From: a virus
IMG/VR virus record: IMGVR_UViG_3300035703_000009
Location: 126,001 to 190,000 of that record
DNA length: 64,000 bases
Strand: one strand, 5' to 3'
This document shows, in pieces, positions 18,742-27,882 of the stretch (the stretch's first letter is position 1; every line of letters begins with the position of its first letter). Under the pieces are notes generated by a model, which worked only from the letters and a program-made list of their open reading frames with translations, searched no databases and was not told the DNA's origin. Position numbers and translations under genes: made by a program.

Positions 18742-20073
18742 TTATATTTTTGAGTTGAATGTGATCACGCCTGCAGTGATGTTTATGGATGGAGTGATCG
18801 TTATTGTGTTATCATTAACAAAGTTAAACGAGTAATCTTGGTCTCCGACATATGAGTTTCCATCACGAACCGCAAAGGTAAGGTTTTTGGTTCCTAAGTT
18901 ATGGTTTATTGTTGCAGGGTTGCCTGAGGTTACTGAGAACGTCTTTGCGATTGACCTAAAGCTATCTCCCGTTGCCAGGTTAAGTATTGTGACCGACCCG
19001 CTGCCTAAGTTATTGAACTGTCCAGTTGGCTGCAGATCAAGCACGCCGTTTGCGATCACCACCTGACCATAGTTGTCTACTGTTCCTTCAACCGTAAAGT
19101 TGCCATATAAAAAGTATTGATAGTCTGCGCAAACAGTCAGAGTGTCGCCGACGCTGACTAGTTTCTTATTGCCCTTACAGCCTCCACCGCCGCCTCCACC
19201 AGAACAGTCTGCTGAAAGCACAATGACTTTTACTAGGTTCTTGTTTTGCGAAAGGGTGATGTTTACGCTGTTTGCTTGATAGCTATTGACGTATCCTGCA
19301 ATCAGTTCATTGGTCACAGTATCAATTAGCTGGACTTGAACACTGGTCGATCCTAAGTTGTGAGGAATCGCTTCCGGCACGTTTGCTGTAAAGTTCTTTA
19401 GGATGACGAAAGAGCAGCCGGTGCCTCCGCCTCCGCCGGTTCCACCAGCAGTGAGGTCAAAGACCTTACAGTTTTCGTCAGTATAATATAGAGTCTGAGT
19501 CGTAGGTACAGTTTCGGTCGCATAGCCTGGAGGACCTACCCAAATGATTCCAGTATTAGGTGTCGGACATCCTGGAATCGGAGGACTCCCAGCGAGCTCA
19601 ATTAGGGTGAGGTATGACGAGTTACTATTGTCGGTCAAGCTTACCCAGCCGCGGCTCTGTAAGTAACCAATAAAGTCTTCTCCGAACTCTGGACGCTGGT
19701 TTTGGATGCCAGTGTAGATGACCTCACCAGGTACGCCTACTGTAGGCCAGTCGTTGAAATCGGTAAATCGTAAACGTTTGGTTTCTGCGACCTTGACCAA
19801 GAGTTCTTGGCCTTCAGCTCTACCTAGAGAGTCGATCGTAAACGTAGGAACGCCGTCAAGTTTTAAGCTAAGAGTGTCGGTAATATCGACAAAATCAAAG
19901 GTTCCTTTGTATGCTTGAAAGCTATTCGTGACCTCATCGTACTTGATGTTATTCAAGAACTCCAAAGTTCCGCTCGACAAGCTACCGAAGTTAAGATTCG
20001 TTATGTCGATGATGGAGGTTAAACTCGAGTTGGTTAACTTTCGAATAGCCTTTAAATTCTTATAGACAGGCAT
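18742..20073 (-). CDS. Fibre-like structural protein with Gly-rich hinges
   Basis: 443 residues. N-terminal about 130 residues are a structural domain. Short Gly-rich linkers follow (GGTGGGGGTG near 210 and SGGGGGGGC near 290) separating beta domains. The first and last share a phrase around 'HNLGSTSVQVQL' and 'HNLGTKNLTFAV', suggesting a duplicated beta-sandwich. The end, VNDNTITITPSINITAGVI, is typical of fibre tips. Located 10 bases upstream of the giant fibre on the same strand, so probably a partner fibre segment or adaptor. Confidence 0.7.
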   Translation of the reverse strand: MPVYKNLKAIRKLTNSSLTSIIDITNLNFGSLSSGTLEFLNNIKYDEVTNSFQAYKGTFDFVDITDTLSLKLDGVPTFTIDSLGRAEGQELLVKVAETKRLRFTDFNDWPTVGVPGEVIYTGIQNQRPEFGEDFIGYLQSRGWVSLTDNSNSSYLTLIELAGSPPIPGCPTPNTGIIWVGPPGYATETVPTTQTLYYTDENCKVFDLTAGGTGGGGGTGCSFVILKNFTANVPEAIPHNLGSTSVQVQLIDTVTNELIAGYVNSYQANSVNITLSQNKNLVKVIVLSADCSGGGGGGGCKGNKKLVSVGDTLTVCADYQYFLYGNFTVEGTVDNYGQVVIANGVLDLQPTGQFNNLGSGSVTILNLATGDSFRSIAKTFSVTSGNPATINHNLGTKNLTFAVRDGNSYVGDQDYSFNFVNDNTITITPSINITAGVITFNSKI

Positions 20074-20091
20074 CCACTACCCAATTATTTT

Positions 20092-20103
20092 TATTATTTA
20101 TTA
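20092..20103 (-). promoter_or_regulatory. Late-promoter-like box for the fibre pair
   Basis: Minus-strand reading TAATAAATAATA, 19 bases before the ATG at 20073; the only such box found ahead of the two minus-strand fibre genes. Confidence 0.5.
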
Positions 20104-20143
20104 AGGAAGACCGCAGCTAAGTTTAACTTAGAAAAGCGAACGA

Positions 20144-21466
20144 TCACTGCTTACTGATCACCTTGGTGCTAGAGTCTACCCTAGATGCCAAGGTAAACTG
20201 ACCTCGGTTCACTAAGCACTCACGAAGTTCGGCATTGATCTTCTTTTCTGCTGGATTATCAAGATAGCTTGAGCTAATCTCATTCAAGTCTCCCAAATAA
20301 TTACAATCGAGTAGCTTTGAGCTCTTAATAAAGTTGTTTGAAAAGATGGTGCACTCAGAGAGTTTTGAGTTCTTTACCGTGCAGCCCTCAAAAAGACATA
20401 GCTTAGCATCAGCTGACACAGTACACTGATAGAATTCCACTCCCTCAATGAGCATGCCTCTGGAGACTTGAGCATCCTTTACTTGCAGTGCCTTGCGACG
20501 CCCATCATAATTGATGACTCCCTCAGTCACTCCTCCGCCTAGGACCAGCTTAAAGAGCTTTTCCCTCAAGAGGTCATAGTTTGCCTCAATGATGCGTGAG
20601 TCGTTCCTTAGATCCACATAGATCTCTAAGTTAGGGTACTTGGAGCGAAAGTTAAGATAACTCTTAGTCGCATCAATCGCGTTCTTAAAGTTTTCAGTCA
20701 GAGTATAGATCTGTCTTCTTTCCTCGATCGAGTACTCATAGTTGTTAGAAAGAGTGGCACATAGGTGTTCGATCACGAGGTTGATTGAGTCGACTGCCTC
20801 TTGCTTTTTGGCTTGATAGTCCTTACCTGCAATGTACTTGATTATCATGGTGTCACGGTCGATCTCTGAAAAGTCGTTTGCAAAAAAGTCAGAGGTAGGG
20901 AAGCTAAACTCAATTGGACTCATGCGTTCCACCAACCTCTCGGTCACGACCGTTGAAAAAAGGTTCTTGGGTTGAATGTAAGAAATCTGGTTGGTGTAAA
21001 CGTGACCGCTCTCGTTTGAGCTGGCCGGCCACCATTCAAATAATTGCTTTTCGTTGAGCCCAAGCAAGTACTTAAACTTGTTTAGAGAGTGAACTTTCGT
21101 CGGCAGACCGACACCATCCGTATTAAGCCGGATCTTCGTCGTCACTGCACATCGAGAAGTCGTGTAACCAATAGATTCGATCAGGTTCATCATCTTAAGC
21201 AGCATGTGAACTGCCTCCTGATAAGGCATGAAACCCGTCGATAAGCTGGACTCTTTATAGCTATTTGAATAGACTGGAGCCAGCTTAAATGACTCGTGAG
21301 TAGGTTCGAACTGATAGTTGATGTCAGTCGACCACTTCACGCCTTTACCAAGGGCTCGTGAGAGCTTGGCTGCAAGCTCACGCTTGTTCATTGGGGTAAA
21401 AAACTCAAAAACGAAGGCCAGTTGTGAATTATCGTAAATCTCTTTGCTAGTGATAGCTTTAAACAT
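20144..21466 (-). CDS. Hypothetical protein with C-terminal beta-helix-like segment
   Basis: 440 residues. The N-terminal half (QLAFVFEFFTPM, then FKLAPVYSNSYKESSL, later SRCAVTTKIRLN) faintly recalls the amidoligase-type layout seen in some phages, but no active-site set is clear. After a helical middle, residues about 325-410 contain short turns such as GVEFYQCTV, CLFEGCTV, SKLSECTI and SKLLDCNYL, like a pentapeptide or parallel beta-helix. Its own promoter-like box (TATAAATAG) lies 17 bases upstream, directly after a terminator. Confidence 0.65.
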   Translation of the reverse strand: MFKAITSKEIYDNSQLAFVFEFFTPMNKRELAAKLSRALGKGVKWSTDINYQFEPTHESFKLAPVYSNSYKESSLSTGFMPYQEAVHMLLKMMNLIESIGYTTSRCAVTTKIRLNTDGVGLPTKVHSLNKFKYLLGLNEKQLFEWWPASSNESGHVYTNQISYIQPKNLFSTVVTERLVERMSPIEFSFPTSDFFANDFSEIDRDTMIIKYIAGKDYQAKKQEAVDSINLVIEHLCATLSNNYEYSIEERRQIYTLTENFKNAIDATKSYLNFRSKYPNLEIYVDLRNDSRIIEANYDLLREKLFKLVLGGGVTEGVINYDGRRKALQVKDAQVSRGMLIEGVEFYQCTVSADAKLCLFEGCTVKNSKLSECTIFSNNFIKSSKLLDCNYLGDLNEISSSYLDNPAEKKINAELRECLVNRGQFTLASRVDSSTKVISKQ

Positions 21467-21483
21467 GAGAAGCGTTCTTTATT

Positions 21484-21492
21484 CTATTTATA
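21484..21492 (-). promoter_or_regulatory. Late-promoter-like box TATAAATAG for the 21466 gene
   Basis: Minus-strand TATAAATAG, identical to the T4 late consensus TATAAATA over eight bases. It is separated from the upstream lipoprotein gene by a perfect terminator hairpin. Confidence 0.55.
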
Positions 21493-21494
21493 CG

Positions 21495-21522
21495 AAAAAT
21501 GGGCCCCAATTAGGGCCCATTT
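21495..21522 (-). terminator. Rho-independent terminator after lipoprotein/tmRNA
   Basis: Perfect 10-bp inverted repeat AAATGGGCCC / GGGCCCATTT with a 6-base loop; on the minus strand it runs into a T5 tract. It insulates the lipoprotein/tmRNA unit from the next minus-strand promoter. Confidence 0.8.
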
Positions 21523-21542
21523 AGATTCGGTGCGTTTCTGAA

Positions 21543-21722
21543 TTACTTGGCAGCTGTAGTATCGACTACAGTAACTGTGTCAACTGCTACCGGAGAGGCA
21601 GTATCAACAGCAACCGCAGTAGAATCAGCAGCAGTAGCATCAACAGTTGCGTCTGTTTTGCTTGTGCATGAAGCTACAGCCAAAACGACAAACAACGCGA
21701 AAAGAACAGTGATCTTCTTCAT
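21543..21722 (-). CDS. Small predicted lipoprotein
   Basis: 59 residues, read from the minus-strand sequence: ATG AAG AAG ATC ACT ... AAG TAA. The N-terminus MKKITVLFALFVVLAVASC is a classic lipoprotein signal peptide with lipobox VASC (Cys19). The mature part is about 40 residues of Thr/Val/Ala/Asp repeats (VDATAADSTAVAVDT type) with no Lys until the last residue. It would be an outer-membrane-anchored, acidic, disordered peptide in a Bacteroidetes cell. It starts 38 bases after the tmRNA 3' end on the same strand and ends before a strong terminator. A superinfection-exclusion or envelope role is a guess. Confidence 0.75.
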   Translation of the reverse strand: MKKITVLFALFVVLAVASCTSKTDATVDATAADSTAVAVDTASPVAVDTVTVVDTTAAK

Positions 21723-21759
21723 TAGTGTTGGTTATTTTTAAAGGTACAAATAGTCCCAG

Positions 21760-22197
21760 TGGACCCGTCGGGAATCGAACCCGAGTCTTGCTCAGCAAAT
21801 CCAGAGGACTCATTCACAGGCTTAGTCAGTTTTACGACTCTGACAACCGTTTTGGTTTTCTGGGTAGTTTTTATGGTGAGTTTCCTTCTCACCCTCATGA
21901 CGGCTTTCTACATACCTACACGTCTATCCGTAGTGTCTTTGTCAACGATTTCGCCCCCTATATGTCGTTGATCTGGAACGCCCGTGGTCAGCCACAGCTA
22001 TTAAGGGAGCCCTTCCAAGCTTGCACATTTGCTTTCGAAGGGTAAGTGCGACCCATTGCTTACGCGGCTATCGCCATTTCAGCACCAACAAAAGAGTTGC
22101 CGTTTAAATGATTCGATAGGGGATTAAAGAGCTTCCATCTAGCTCTGCCTGCATCATCTCAAAGAACCTAGCTGCCAATCAATTCCTGGTCGAGCCC
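21760..22197 (-). ncRNA. ssrA: Phage-encoded tmRNA
   Basis: On the minus strand the ends pair as a tRNA acceptor: 5' GGGCTCG with 3' CGGGTCC, all seven pairs formed and with a G3-U pair, the alanine identity element. A T arm TCGGG-TTCGATT-CCCGA precedes the 3' strand, and the discriminator is A; CCA is not encoded. The 5' region has GGAATTGATTGGCAGC like Bacteroidetes tmRNAs. About 90 nt in, a short reading frame encodes a tag GNSFVGAEMAIAA and stops at TAA (22060-22062). Tags starting with Gly are typical of Bacteroidetes. At 438 nt the length is near normal. Expected role: rescue of stalled ribosomes by alanylated tmRNA with SmpB. Confidence 0.9.
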
Positions 22198-22200
22198 AAT

Positions 22201-22225
22201 TAAATAGATCTTTTTTATCTATTTA
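22201..22225. promoter_or_regulatory. Perfect 9-bp inverted repeat in the tmRNA/gp6 divergent region
   Basis: TAAATAGAT, a 7-base T-rich spacer, then ATCTATTTA, ending 65 bases before gp6 and starting 4 bases upstream of the tmRNA 5' end. Its arms contain TAAATA. It could be an operator, a terminator for leftward readthrough, or part of the tmRNA promoter. Confidence 0.45.
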
Positions 22226-22263
22226 GAGTATTTTACCTAAAAGTACTAAATTGGTTTTATGAG

Positions 22264-22273
22264 TATAAATAAA
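22264..22273 (+). promoter_or_regulatory. Late-promoter-like box for gp6-like gene
   Basis: TATAAATAAA, 17 bases before the ATG at 22291. Confidence 0.55.
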
Positions 22274-22290
22274 CTAAAGACTAAAAGTTA

Positions 22291-23952
22291 ATGGCAAGTG
22301 CAATTGACAATTTTAAGGTCCTCAATCGACTCAGCATCTATATTGAGGACATCATGGGTCAGACCATCTCATACCTGTCTAATAGATTTAGCCAAAGTAA
22401 GACCGTGTTCACGGCAGCTTCGCCATTCGGTCAGTTGCTACTGGTGGTGGAAAACCTGACACAATTAGTGTTTTACTATATTGAGGACTCCATCACTGAG
22501 TTGAACATAAACGAGGCAACGAGGTTGACTTCAGTGTACTCATTAGCCGCTCTTTCTGGACATAACCCAAGCAGAGCGGTATCTGCGGTCGGTGAGATCA
22601 GTCTAAAGACTAAGCCTGAGGTCATTGACGCTCCATACGACTTTGCGATCATTGCTAACTTAACTAAGCTCGCATGCTTAAACAACGGCTTGACATACAT
22701 ACTCGACCTACCACAGGACGAGCTCAGGTTTCAATTGAACGGAGCCAACGATGGGATCAGGATGACAGTTCGTCAGGGAATCATCGAGACCCAGACAGTG
22801 ACTGCACAGGGAATCCCAACCGATAGCTTCTCGATCGGCAGTCCACAGAACTTCTACGTTGATAACTTCTACGTCAACGTTTACGTAAACGGAGAAAAGT
22901 GGACTCGTTACGACTCAATATTAGACATGCCACGCGGAGAAAAGGCATACCTAGTTAAGACCGGAATCACGAGCGGCATCGACCTATTTTTCGGAAATGG
23001 AAACTATGGCCTGATTCCACCAAAGGGAGCAGAGATCGCAGTCGAATACTTGGTGACAGAGGGAGCAAACGGTAACATCAGAACCAACGATCCATCTAAG
23101 ATCCAATTCGAGTTCGTCGACACAGGCTTTAGCATATTAGGCGACGAAATCGACCTAAACCAATACATTACCATCGATCCTACTCATGCACCTTTCTTTG
23201 GGGCTAACCCAGAAGACTCTGCTTTGACTAGGCTCATTGCTCCAAGAATGTCGAAGAGCTTTGCTCTAGTCAATGCCGATCACTATGAAGTGCTGCTTAG
23301 AAAGCTAAAGCTCTTCTCAACAGTAAACGTCTATCTCGACCCGGAAGATAATCGTGTGCTCGATCTTTTCCTGATTCCAGACATCAGAAAGACTTTTAAT
23401 ACTGGACAAGACTATTTTACGGCTGAACTGAACCGTTTCCTACTTACTGATTACCAAAAAAATGAGCTCTTACGCTACATCGAAAAGTCAGGTTCTAAGC
23501 TGATTTCAACAGACATACGTATCGTTGATCCGATTCCAAGCCAATATGTGCTTAACATCTCGACCATTCTATTTGATGACATTGACATCGAGATCATCAA
23601 ACGCGACATCTTAAATGCTCTTGGTACATTCTTTATTCAAAACACTCGCCGTAATAGGATTCCTAAGAGCGACCTGATCAAGATAGTCGAAGGAGTGAAT
23701 GGAGTCGACTCAGTCTCTATTTACATCGTCTCCAAAAAGAACGAGGATGCAAAGAAGCTAAATGTTTCAGCGACAACAGTCGGACTTGACGAGTTCAATG
23801 ACATCGTGACAGAAAACAATGAACTACCCATAATCAAAGGCGGGTTCTCAGATCTATATGGAAATGCGTATGCGGACGGTCTGCCTGAAGACGCTCTCGG
23901 AGCAGTAAACATCCAGGTAAAATCGATAGTACCTCGTCCAAAAATCAAGTAA
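22291..23952 (+). CDS. Baseplate wedge protein, gp6/baseplate J-like
   Basis: 553 residues. The order of elements fits baseplate J/gp6: an N-terminal helical region, a central NVYVNGEKW ... GNYGLIPPKGAEIAVEYLVT jelly-roll segment (about 195-260), then NADHYEVLLRKLKLFSTVNVY (about 330-350), the typical start of the helical J domain. RRNRIPKSDLIKIVEGVNGVDSVSIY near residue 450 ends with the usual 'gVdsV' phrase. gp6 dimers link wedges around the hub in T4. Followed after 2 bases by a small gene. Confidence 0.8.
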   Translation: MASAIDNFKVLNRLSIYIEDIMGQTISYLSNRFSQSKTVFTAASPFGQLLLVVENLTQLVFYYIEDSITELNINEATRLTSVYSLAALSGHNPSRAVSAVGEISLKTKPEVIDAPYDFAIIANLTKLACLNNGLTYILDLPQDELRFQLNGANDGIRMTVRQGIIETQTVTAQGIPTDSFSIGSPQNFYVDNFYVNVYVNGEKWTRYDSILDMPRGEKAYLVKTGITSGIDLFFGNGNYGLIPPKGAEIAVEYLVTEGANGNIRTNDPSKIQFEFVDTGFSILGDEIDLNQYITIDPTHAPFFGANPEDSALTRLIAPRMSKSFALVNADHYEVLLRKLKLFSTVNVYLDPEDNRVLDLFLIPDIRKTFNTGQDYFTAELNRFLLTDYQKNELLRYIEKSGSKLISTDIRIVDPIPSQYVLNISTILFDDIDIEIIKRDILNALGTFFIQNTRRNRIPKSDLIKIVEGVNGVDSVSIYIVSKKNEDAKKLNVSATTVGLDEFNDIVTENNELPIIKGGFSDLYGNAYADGLPEDALGAVNIQVKSIVPRPKIK

Positions 23953-23954
23953 CC

Positions 23955-24200
23955 ATGGTAAAAGACAGCATATTCAGACCCATTTACAGTCGTCGAGAAA
24001 AGAGACTAAACCTAGGCTTTCAGTACAAGGGACAGATCCTTAAAAAGACCCTTTCTGGCCAGATGTTTGGCGCCAATGATCTATTAGACACATACCTTGC
24101 TAAGGTCGAAAGCATAGTATATGAGTGGGTGGAAGCAGTAAAGCAAATAAAAATAAACGCAAATCCTGCTCTTGACAAATACGAAAGCAAGATTCGTTAA
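23955..24200 (+). CDS. Small hypothetical protein between gp6-like and terminase genes
   Basis: 81 residues, basic (VKDSIFRPIYSRREKRLN at the start), helical C-terminus, no motif recognised. It sits 2 bases after the gp6-like gene and 9 bases before the next. Confidence 0.6.
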   Translation: MVKDSIFRPIYSRREKRLNLGFQYKGQILKKTLSGQMFGANDLLDTYLAKVESIVYEWVEAVKQIKINANPALDKYESKIR

Positions 24201-24209
24201 TTCGACTAT

Positions 24210-24938
24210 ATGGCAAAACAGAAACCAGGCATGAGCCGAGAAAATAGAGCGCATCTTAGGGACGAGATCTCTTCTCTCCTAAGCTCAATCGGCCAAGAAA
24301 ATCACGAAGAGCTCGTCGTGGACCAGGAGGTATCACAAGAGTTAAAAAAGGAAAGTCCTTATGACTTTGAGGAGATAAGCGCGCAGTTTACAAAAAAAGC
24401 TAGGGACATCACTGACTCTCTTTTTAAGAACTTCGTCGATATAGGCGTGTTTGAAGACAACGATTATGCTCGCCATAAAAAAGAGATCGACACGATCAAC
24501 ATCTCAAACCTTTTCTTCCAATTAAAGACTCTCAAGATAACGATTATCAAGGTGATGGAGGAAATAACCTCAGGTAACACGCATCCACGTCTCATCGAGG
24601 TGATGGGTCAGTTACAAGACAAGATGGCCGACATCACGAAAATGCAGGCAAACTATATCATCTTTCTCGAAGAGACCTATCAAAAGCTTAATCGTGAAAA
24701 ACCAGCAAACGCAGACTCAACTAAGGTAGGCTCTAGTCCAGACGAAGGTCAATACTTTATCACGATCGGTACCAAGAACGCAATCAAGAGCCTTCCAAAC
24801 GCTGGCCAGAAACCATATAAAGAATACGATCAATCTTTAATTGATCCCAGTCGCAAGGCCGATCTGATGCGTGAACGCAACATTCAGATCCAAGAGGACG
24901 ATACTGAAGACTTTATCGACCTTACTGAAATAATATAA
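24210..24938 (+). CDS. Candidate small terminase subunit (gp16-like position and shape)
   Basis: 242 residues ending 3 bases before the large terminase. A central helical region (about 95-165: FFQLKTLKITIIKVMEEI, MGQLQDKMADITKMQ) would form coiled-coil oligomers; the ends are charged and look disordered, with an acidic C-terminus (QEDDTEDFIDLTEII). T4 gp16 has the same plan and also precedes gp17. The assignment is from position and architecture only. Confidence 0.5.
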   Translation: MAKQKPGMSRENRAHLRDEISSLLSSIGQENHEELVVDQEVSQELKKESPYDFEEISAQFTKKARDITDSLFKNFVDIGVFEDNDYARHKKEIDTINISNLFFQLKTLKITIIKVMEEITSGNTHPRLIEVMGQLQDKMADITKMQANYIIFLEETYQKLNREKPANADSTKVGSSPDEGQYFITIGTKNAIKSLPNAGQKPYKEYDQSLIDPSRKADLMRERNIQIQEDDTEDFIDLTEII

Positions 24939-24941
24939 TGT

Positions 24942-26918
24942 ATGAGAGATGTAATGTCAAATAGGGGGGCTTTTGTCTCTCGTAAAATATCAGCCATGAG
25001 CGGTGGAGATGATGACATCAATACTTCAGTGTGGACTTCCCTTCGAATCAATAAGCTGCTTGAGGAAATCGAGAATGGACTCGACATCAAGGGCTTACAT
25101 AACTCGCCGTTCAAGGACAACGACATCAACCTAAAGCGTGCAGGCCTACCATTTGAGTACACTCCAGAAGAGTGGGAAGAGTTGCGTAGGTGTAAAGAAG
25201 ACATCATCTACTTTGCATATAATTACTGCAACATCCAGACCAATAACGGAATCATGCTCATTAAAGACACAATGGGCTTACGCGACTTTCAAGAGCAGAT
25301 CTTGCAGTCATTTGATGCGAATCGACTAAACATCCTAATGGCCAGTCGTCAAATAGGTAAGTCCGTGACATCTGCTATCTTCATCCTTTGGTTTAGCCTA
25401 TTCAATCCAGAAAAGACTTCGCTGATCGTTGCAGATAACTTTGTCACCACCAAGGAGCTCTTAGATAAGCTAAAGATCTCTCTTGAAGGTCTTCCGTTCT
25501 TCATGAAACCAGGCATCAAGCTCATCAACTCTGGAACGATCAAATTCGATAACGATAGCCGTGTGGTTGCAAGAACGACCACTAAGAAATCAGGTATCGG
25601 TCTCACTGTGAACTTGCTGTACATGGACGAGTTTGCCCACATTGACCCAACCAAGCTCGATGAGTTCTATCGCGCGATATTTCCAACGGTCACGGCCGAC
25701 CCTAATGCAAAGATAATCATCACGTCCACACCAAACGGTAAGAACAAGTTTTGGGAGATTTGGACCGATGCTGTCGAGGGTAGAACAAGTTACGTGCCGA
25801 TTCGAGTGGACTGGTGGCAGGTTCCAGGCAGGGATGAGAAGTGGAAACAGGAGACCATTGCTGACCTTGGCTCAGTTGAAGACTTTAACCAAGAATACGG
25901 TCTACAGTTCTTCTCTTCTGACCAATTGCTCCTGGGGTCAAACGAGCTAAAGAAGATCTATAACATCCGAACCAATTACGAGAACTCCAGATTCACGCTG
26001 GACGAAGATCGTGCCTACATCAATGACTATCTAACCTTACATCCAAAGTATGCCAGACGAACGATCACTGACTTTAGGAATGACTCATCGAACTACCTAT
26101 TCACTATTGACACAGCAGACGGAGTCGGTGGTGACTATTCGGTGCTAAACATATTTAAGGCAGTCGCAATGCCGTTGTCAGAATTAATAAAGAAAAAAGA
26201 GTCCATTCGTAGCGAGATCGATACTGTGTCGCTAGTACAGGTCGGTACCTTTCGTACCAATGATCTTGACATCAACCAGTTCTCAGCGGCAGCTGAGTAC
26301 ATCATTTATAAGATCTTCAATCCTGAAAAGTGTAGGATCGTGTTAGAGATGAACCACAAGGGAGAGATCGTGTACAATAGGTTCTCAGACAACCCAAATT
26401 GTTGGACAGGACAGTTTGTTCATACCAAGCACACCGAGATGGCAGTAAACGTCAAATTAGGTCTGCGACTCGGGCCAACCAATAAGATCAAGTACTGCGA
26501 ACGATTCAAGTATCTAGCCACAATCAATAAGATCATTCCAAACGAATACTTGACCATCATGGAGCTAATGGCGTTCGGTAAGTCTAAGGGCGGAGTCTAT
26601 CGAGGTCAAAACGGTAATGACGACTTGGCAATGACATGCGTCAACCTAGCACCTCTATTCGATACTCAGCAGTTCTGGGACATTGCTTTCGATACCTATG
26701 AAAATTCTCCAGAAGCATACCGTAAGGAGGTAAAAGAAAAGATATTTGACGTGTACCGTGAAAACGGGTCAAAAAGTTTGTATGATTTTGATAGATTGAA
26801 ACAGTTAAATCATCTAAAGGATTCAGAGACCGGCAACTTTAAGATCTTACCAAACGTTTTTGACCTAACCTCATTAGAACACATGAAAAAAATTCAAAAT
26901 AAATTTTTTAAGTCATAA
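24942..26918 (+). CDS. terL: Terminase large subunit (DNA-packaging ATPase/nuclease)
   Basis: 658 residues. The ATPase half carries a Walker A-type SRQIGKS (about 135-141), Walker B LLYMDEFA (about 226-232) and coupling motif TSTPNG (261-266). The C-terminal RNase H-like nuclease half has FTIDTADGVGGDYSV (first Asp), VLEMNHKGE (acidic residue) and GNDDLAMT (last Asp), the three expected metal ligands. Length and motif order match gp17 of T4-like phages. It packages concatemeric DNA into proheads at the portal. No intron or frameshift. Confidence 0.95.
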   Translation: MRDVMSNRGAFVSRKISAMSGGDDDINTSVWTSLRINKLLEEIENGLDIKGLHNSPFKDNDINLKRAGLPFEYTPEEWEELRRCKEDIIYFAYNYCNIQTNNGIMLIKDTMGLRDFQEQILQSFDANRLNILMASRQIGKSVTSAIFILWFSLFNPEKTSLIVADNFVTTKELLDKLKISLEGLPFFMKPGIKLINSGTIKFDNDSRVVARTTTKKSGIGLTVNLLYMDEFAHIDPTKLDEFYRAIFPTVTADPNAKIIITSTPNGKNKFWEIWTDAVEGRTSYVPIRVDWWQVPGRDEKWKQETIADLGSVEDFNQEYGLQFFSSDQLLLGSNELKKIYNIRTNYENSRFTLDEDRAYINDYLTLHPKYARRTITDFRNDSSNYLFTIDTADGVGGDYSVLNIFKAVAMPLSELIKKKESIRSEIDTVSLVQVGTFRTNDLDINQFSAAAEYIIYKIFNPEKCRIVLEMNHKGEIVYNRFSDNPNCWTGQFVHTKHTEMAVNVKLGLRLGPTNKIKYCERFKYLATINKIIPNEYLTIMELMAFGKSKGGVYRGQNGNDDLAMTCVNLAPLFDTQQFWDIAFDTYENSPEAYRKEVKEKIFDVYRENGSKSLYDFDRLKQLNHLKDSETGNFKILPNVFDLTSLEHMKKIQNKFFKS

Positions 26919-26951
26919 ATTATTTAGTATAGTATAACACTAGTAGCGACT

Positions 26952-27269
26952 ATGAAATCACTCAAGTTTAACGGCGACATCACACTAGAAGAAGTATTCA
27001 ACGAGCACAAGGCGTTGATCTATGATAGTGTTGTGCACTCAATTAAAGAAAATTTATCTTCATCTAATTCAGATGATGTACCCATAATCGGTATCACTAT
27101 CAATCAAGTCGAATATTCCATCAACCTGGGTCGAGATAAGTTTGATCGATCCTTAGCGCAAGCTATCTCTTTTTATGAGGAGCTTGAGGAATATGAGAAG
27201 TGTCAAATGTGCCTAACTCTTAAACAAGAACTTAAAAAAAATAAAGAAAAAGCCGCCAATGGGATTTGA
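26952..27269 (+). CDS. Small hypothetical protein overlapping the sigma-factor gene
   Basis: 105 residues; N-terminal [17 protein letters not shown]-terminal charged helix with [17 protein letters not shown]. It overlaps the sigma-like gene by 11 bases, so the two are probably made together. In T4 the late sigma gp55 works with the small coactivator gp33; this protein is a positional candidate for such a partner but shows no sequence signature I can confirm. A GTATAAC box lies 13 bases upstream. Confidence 0.6.
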   Translation: MKSLKFNGDITLEEVFNEHKALIYDSVVHSIKENLSSSNSDDVPIIGITINQVEYSINLGRDKFDRSLAQAISFYEELEEYEKCQMCLTLKQELKKNKEKAANGI

Positions 27270-27882
27270 AGAAACTAACCTAAGAAACAATGCACGCATC
27301 CAAGAAATCGCAGAAAAACTACTAACTGACGCAATTACCGAAAAAGAACGTAATGAGCTAGTCACGTTAATCTCACCTAAACTCAAGTATTTCATTTGGA
27401 AGTATTGCAAAAACGAATTTGACACCGAGGAATCCCTACAGTGGGCCCTAAAAAGAATCTTTAAAAACATCTCTCAATTCAACTTTAACAAGGGCAGGTT
27501 TACTACGTGGATCTTTACCATTGCCCGTAATGAGACACTCTATTACCTTTTCTACAAGAAAAAGTACGCATGTCATGACATAGATGTCTGTCGCTCAGCA
27601 ACTGACAGACCTGATACTTCAGTCGACACTTTTGCGAACAATGTCGATATTGCCGAGCTATATTCAAAAACTCTCGAAGAGATCCATAAGCTCGAGGATC
27701 CTATTCTAAAGAACATCGCGATCGACAAGATGATAAATCTACACCGCGTAAAAGAGATTGCCGACCGCTACTCAATGAATGAAAATACAGTAAAGACTAA
27801 GCTGCGCAAGATCAGAGTCGATATAAAAACAGCGGTGTTGAAAAATAATCCACATCTAGAAGAAAAAATCGAGTTCATATGA
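27259..27882 (+). CDS. Small sigma factor, probable late-transcription sigma
   Basis: 207 residues. Region 2 (about 57-101) contains [19 protein letters not shown], the classic sigma-70/ECF region 2.3-2.4 phrase. Region 4 (about 162-190) contains [20 protein letters not shown], a helix-turn-helix like the -35-binding part of ECF sigmas. It would redirect host RNA polymerase; the many TATAAATA-type boxes in the window are its likely targets, as with T4 gp55, although gp55 itself is more divergent. Overlaps both neighbours. Confidence 0.85.
   Translation: MGFEETNLRNNARIQEIAEKLLTDAITEKERNELVTLISPKLKYFIWKYCKNEFDTEESLQWALKRIFKNISQFNFNKGRFTTWIFTIARNETLYYLFYKKKYACHDIDVCRSATDRPDTSVDTFANNVDIAELYSKTLEEIHKLEDPILKNIAIDKMINLHRVKEIADRYSMNENTVKTKLRKIRVDIKTAVLKNNPHLEEKIEFI

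Noticed and set aside
21725-22045. Plus-strand open frames across 21.7-22.0 kb
   Set aside because: They lie within the tmRNA, whose paired ends, T arm and tag frame explain the sequence better.
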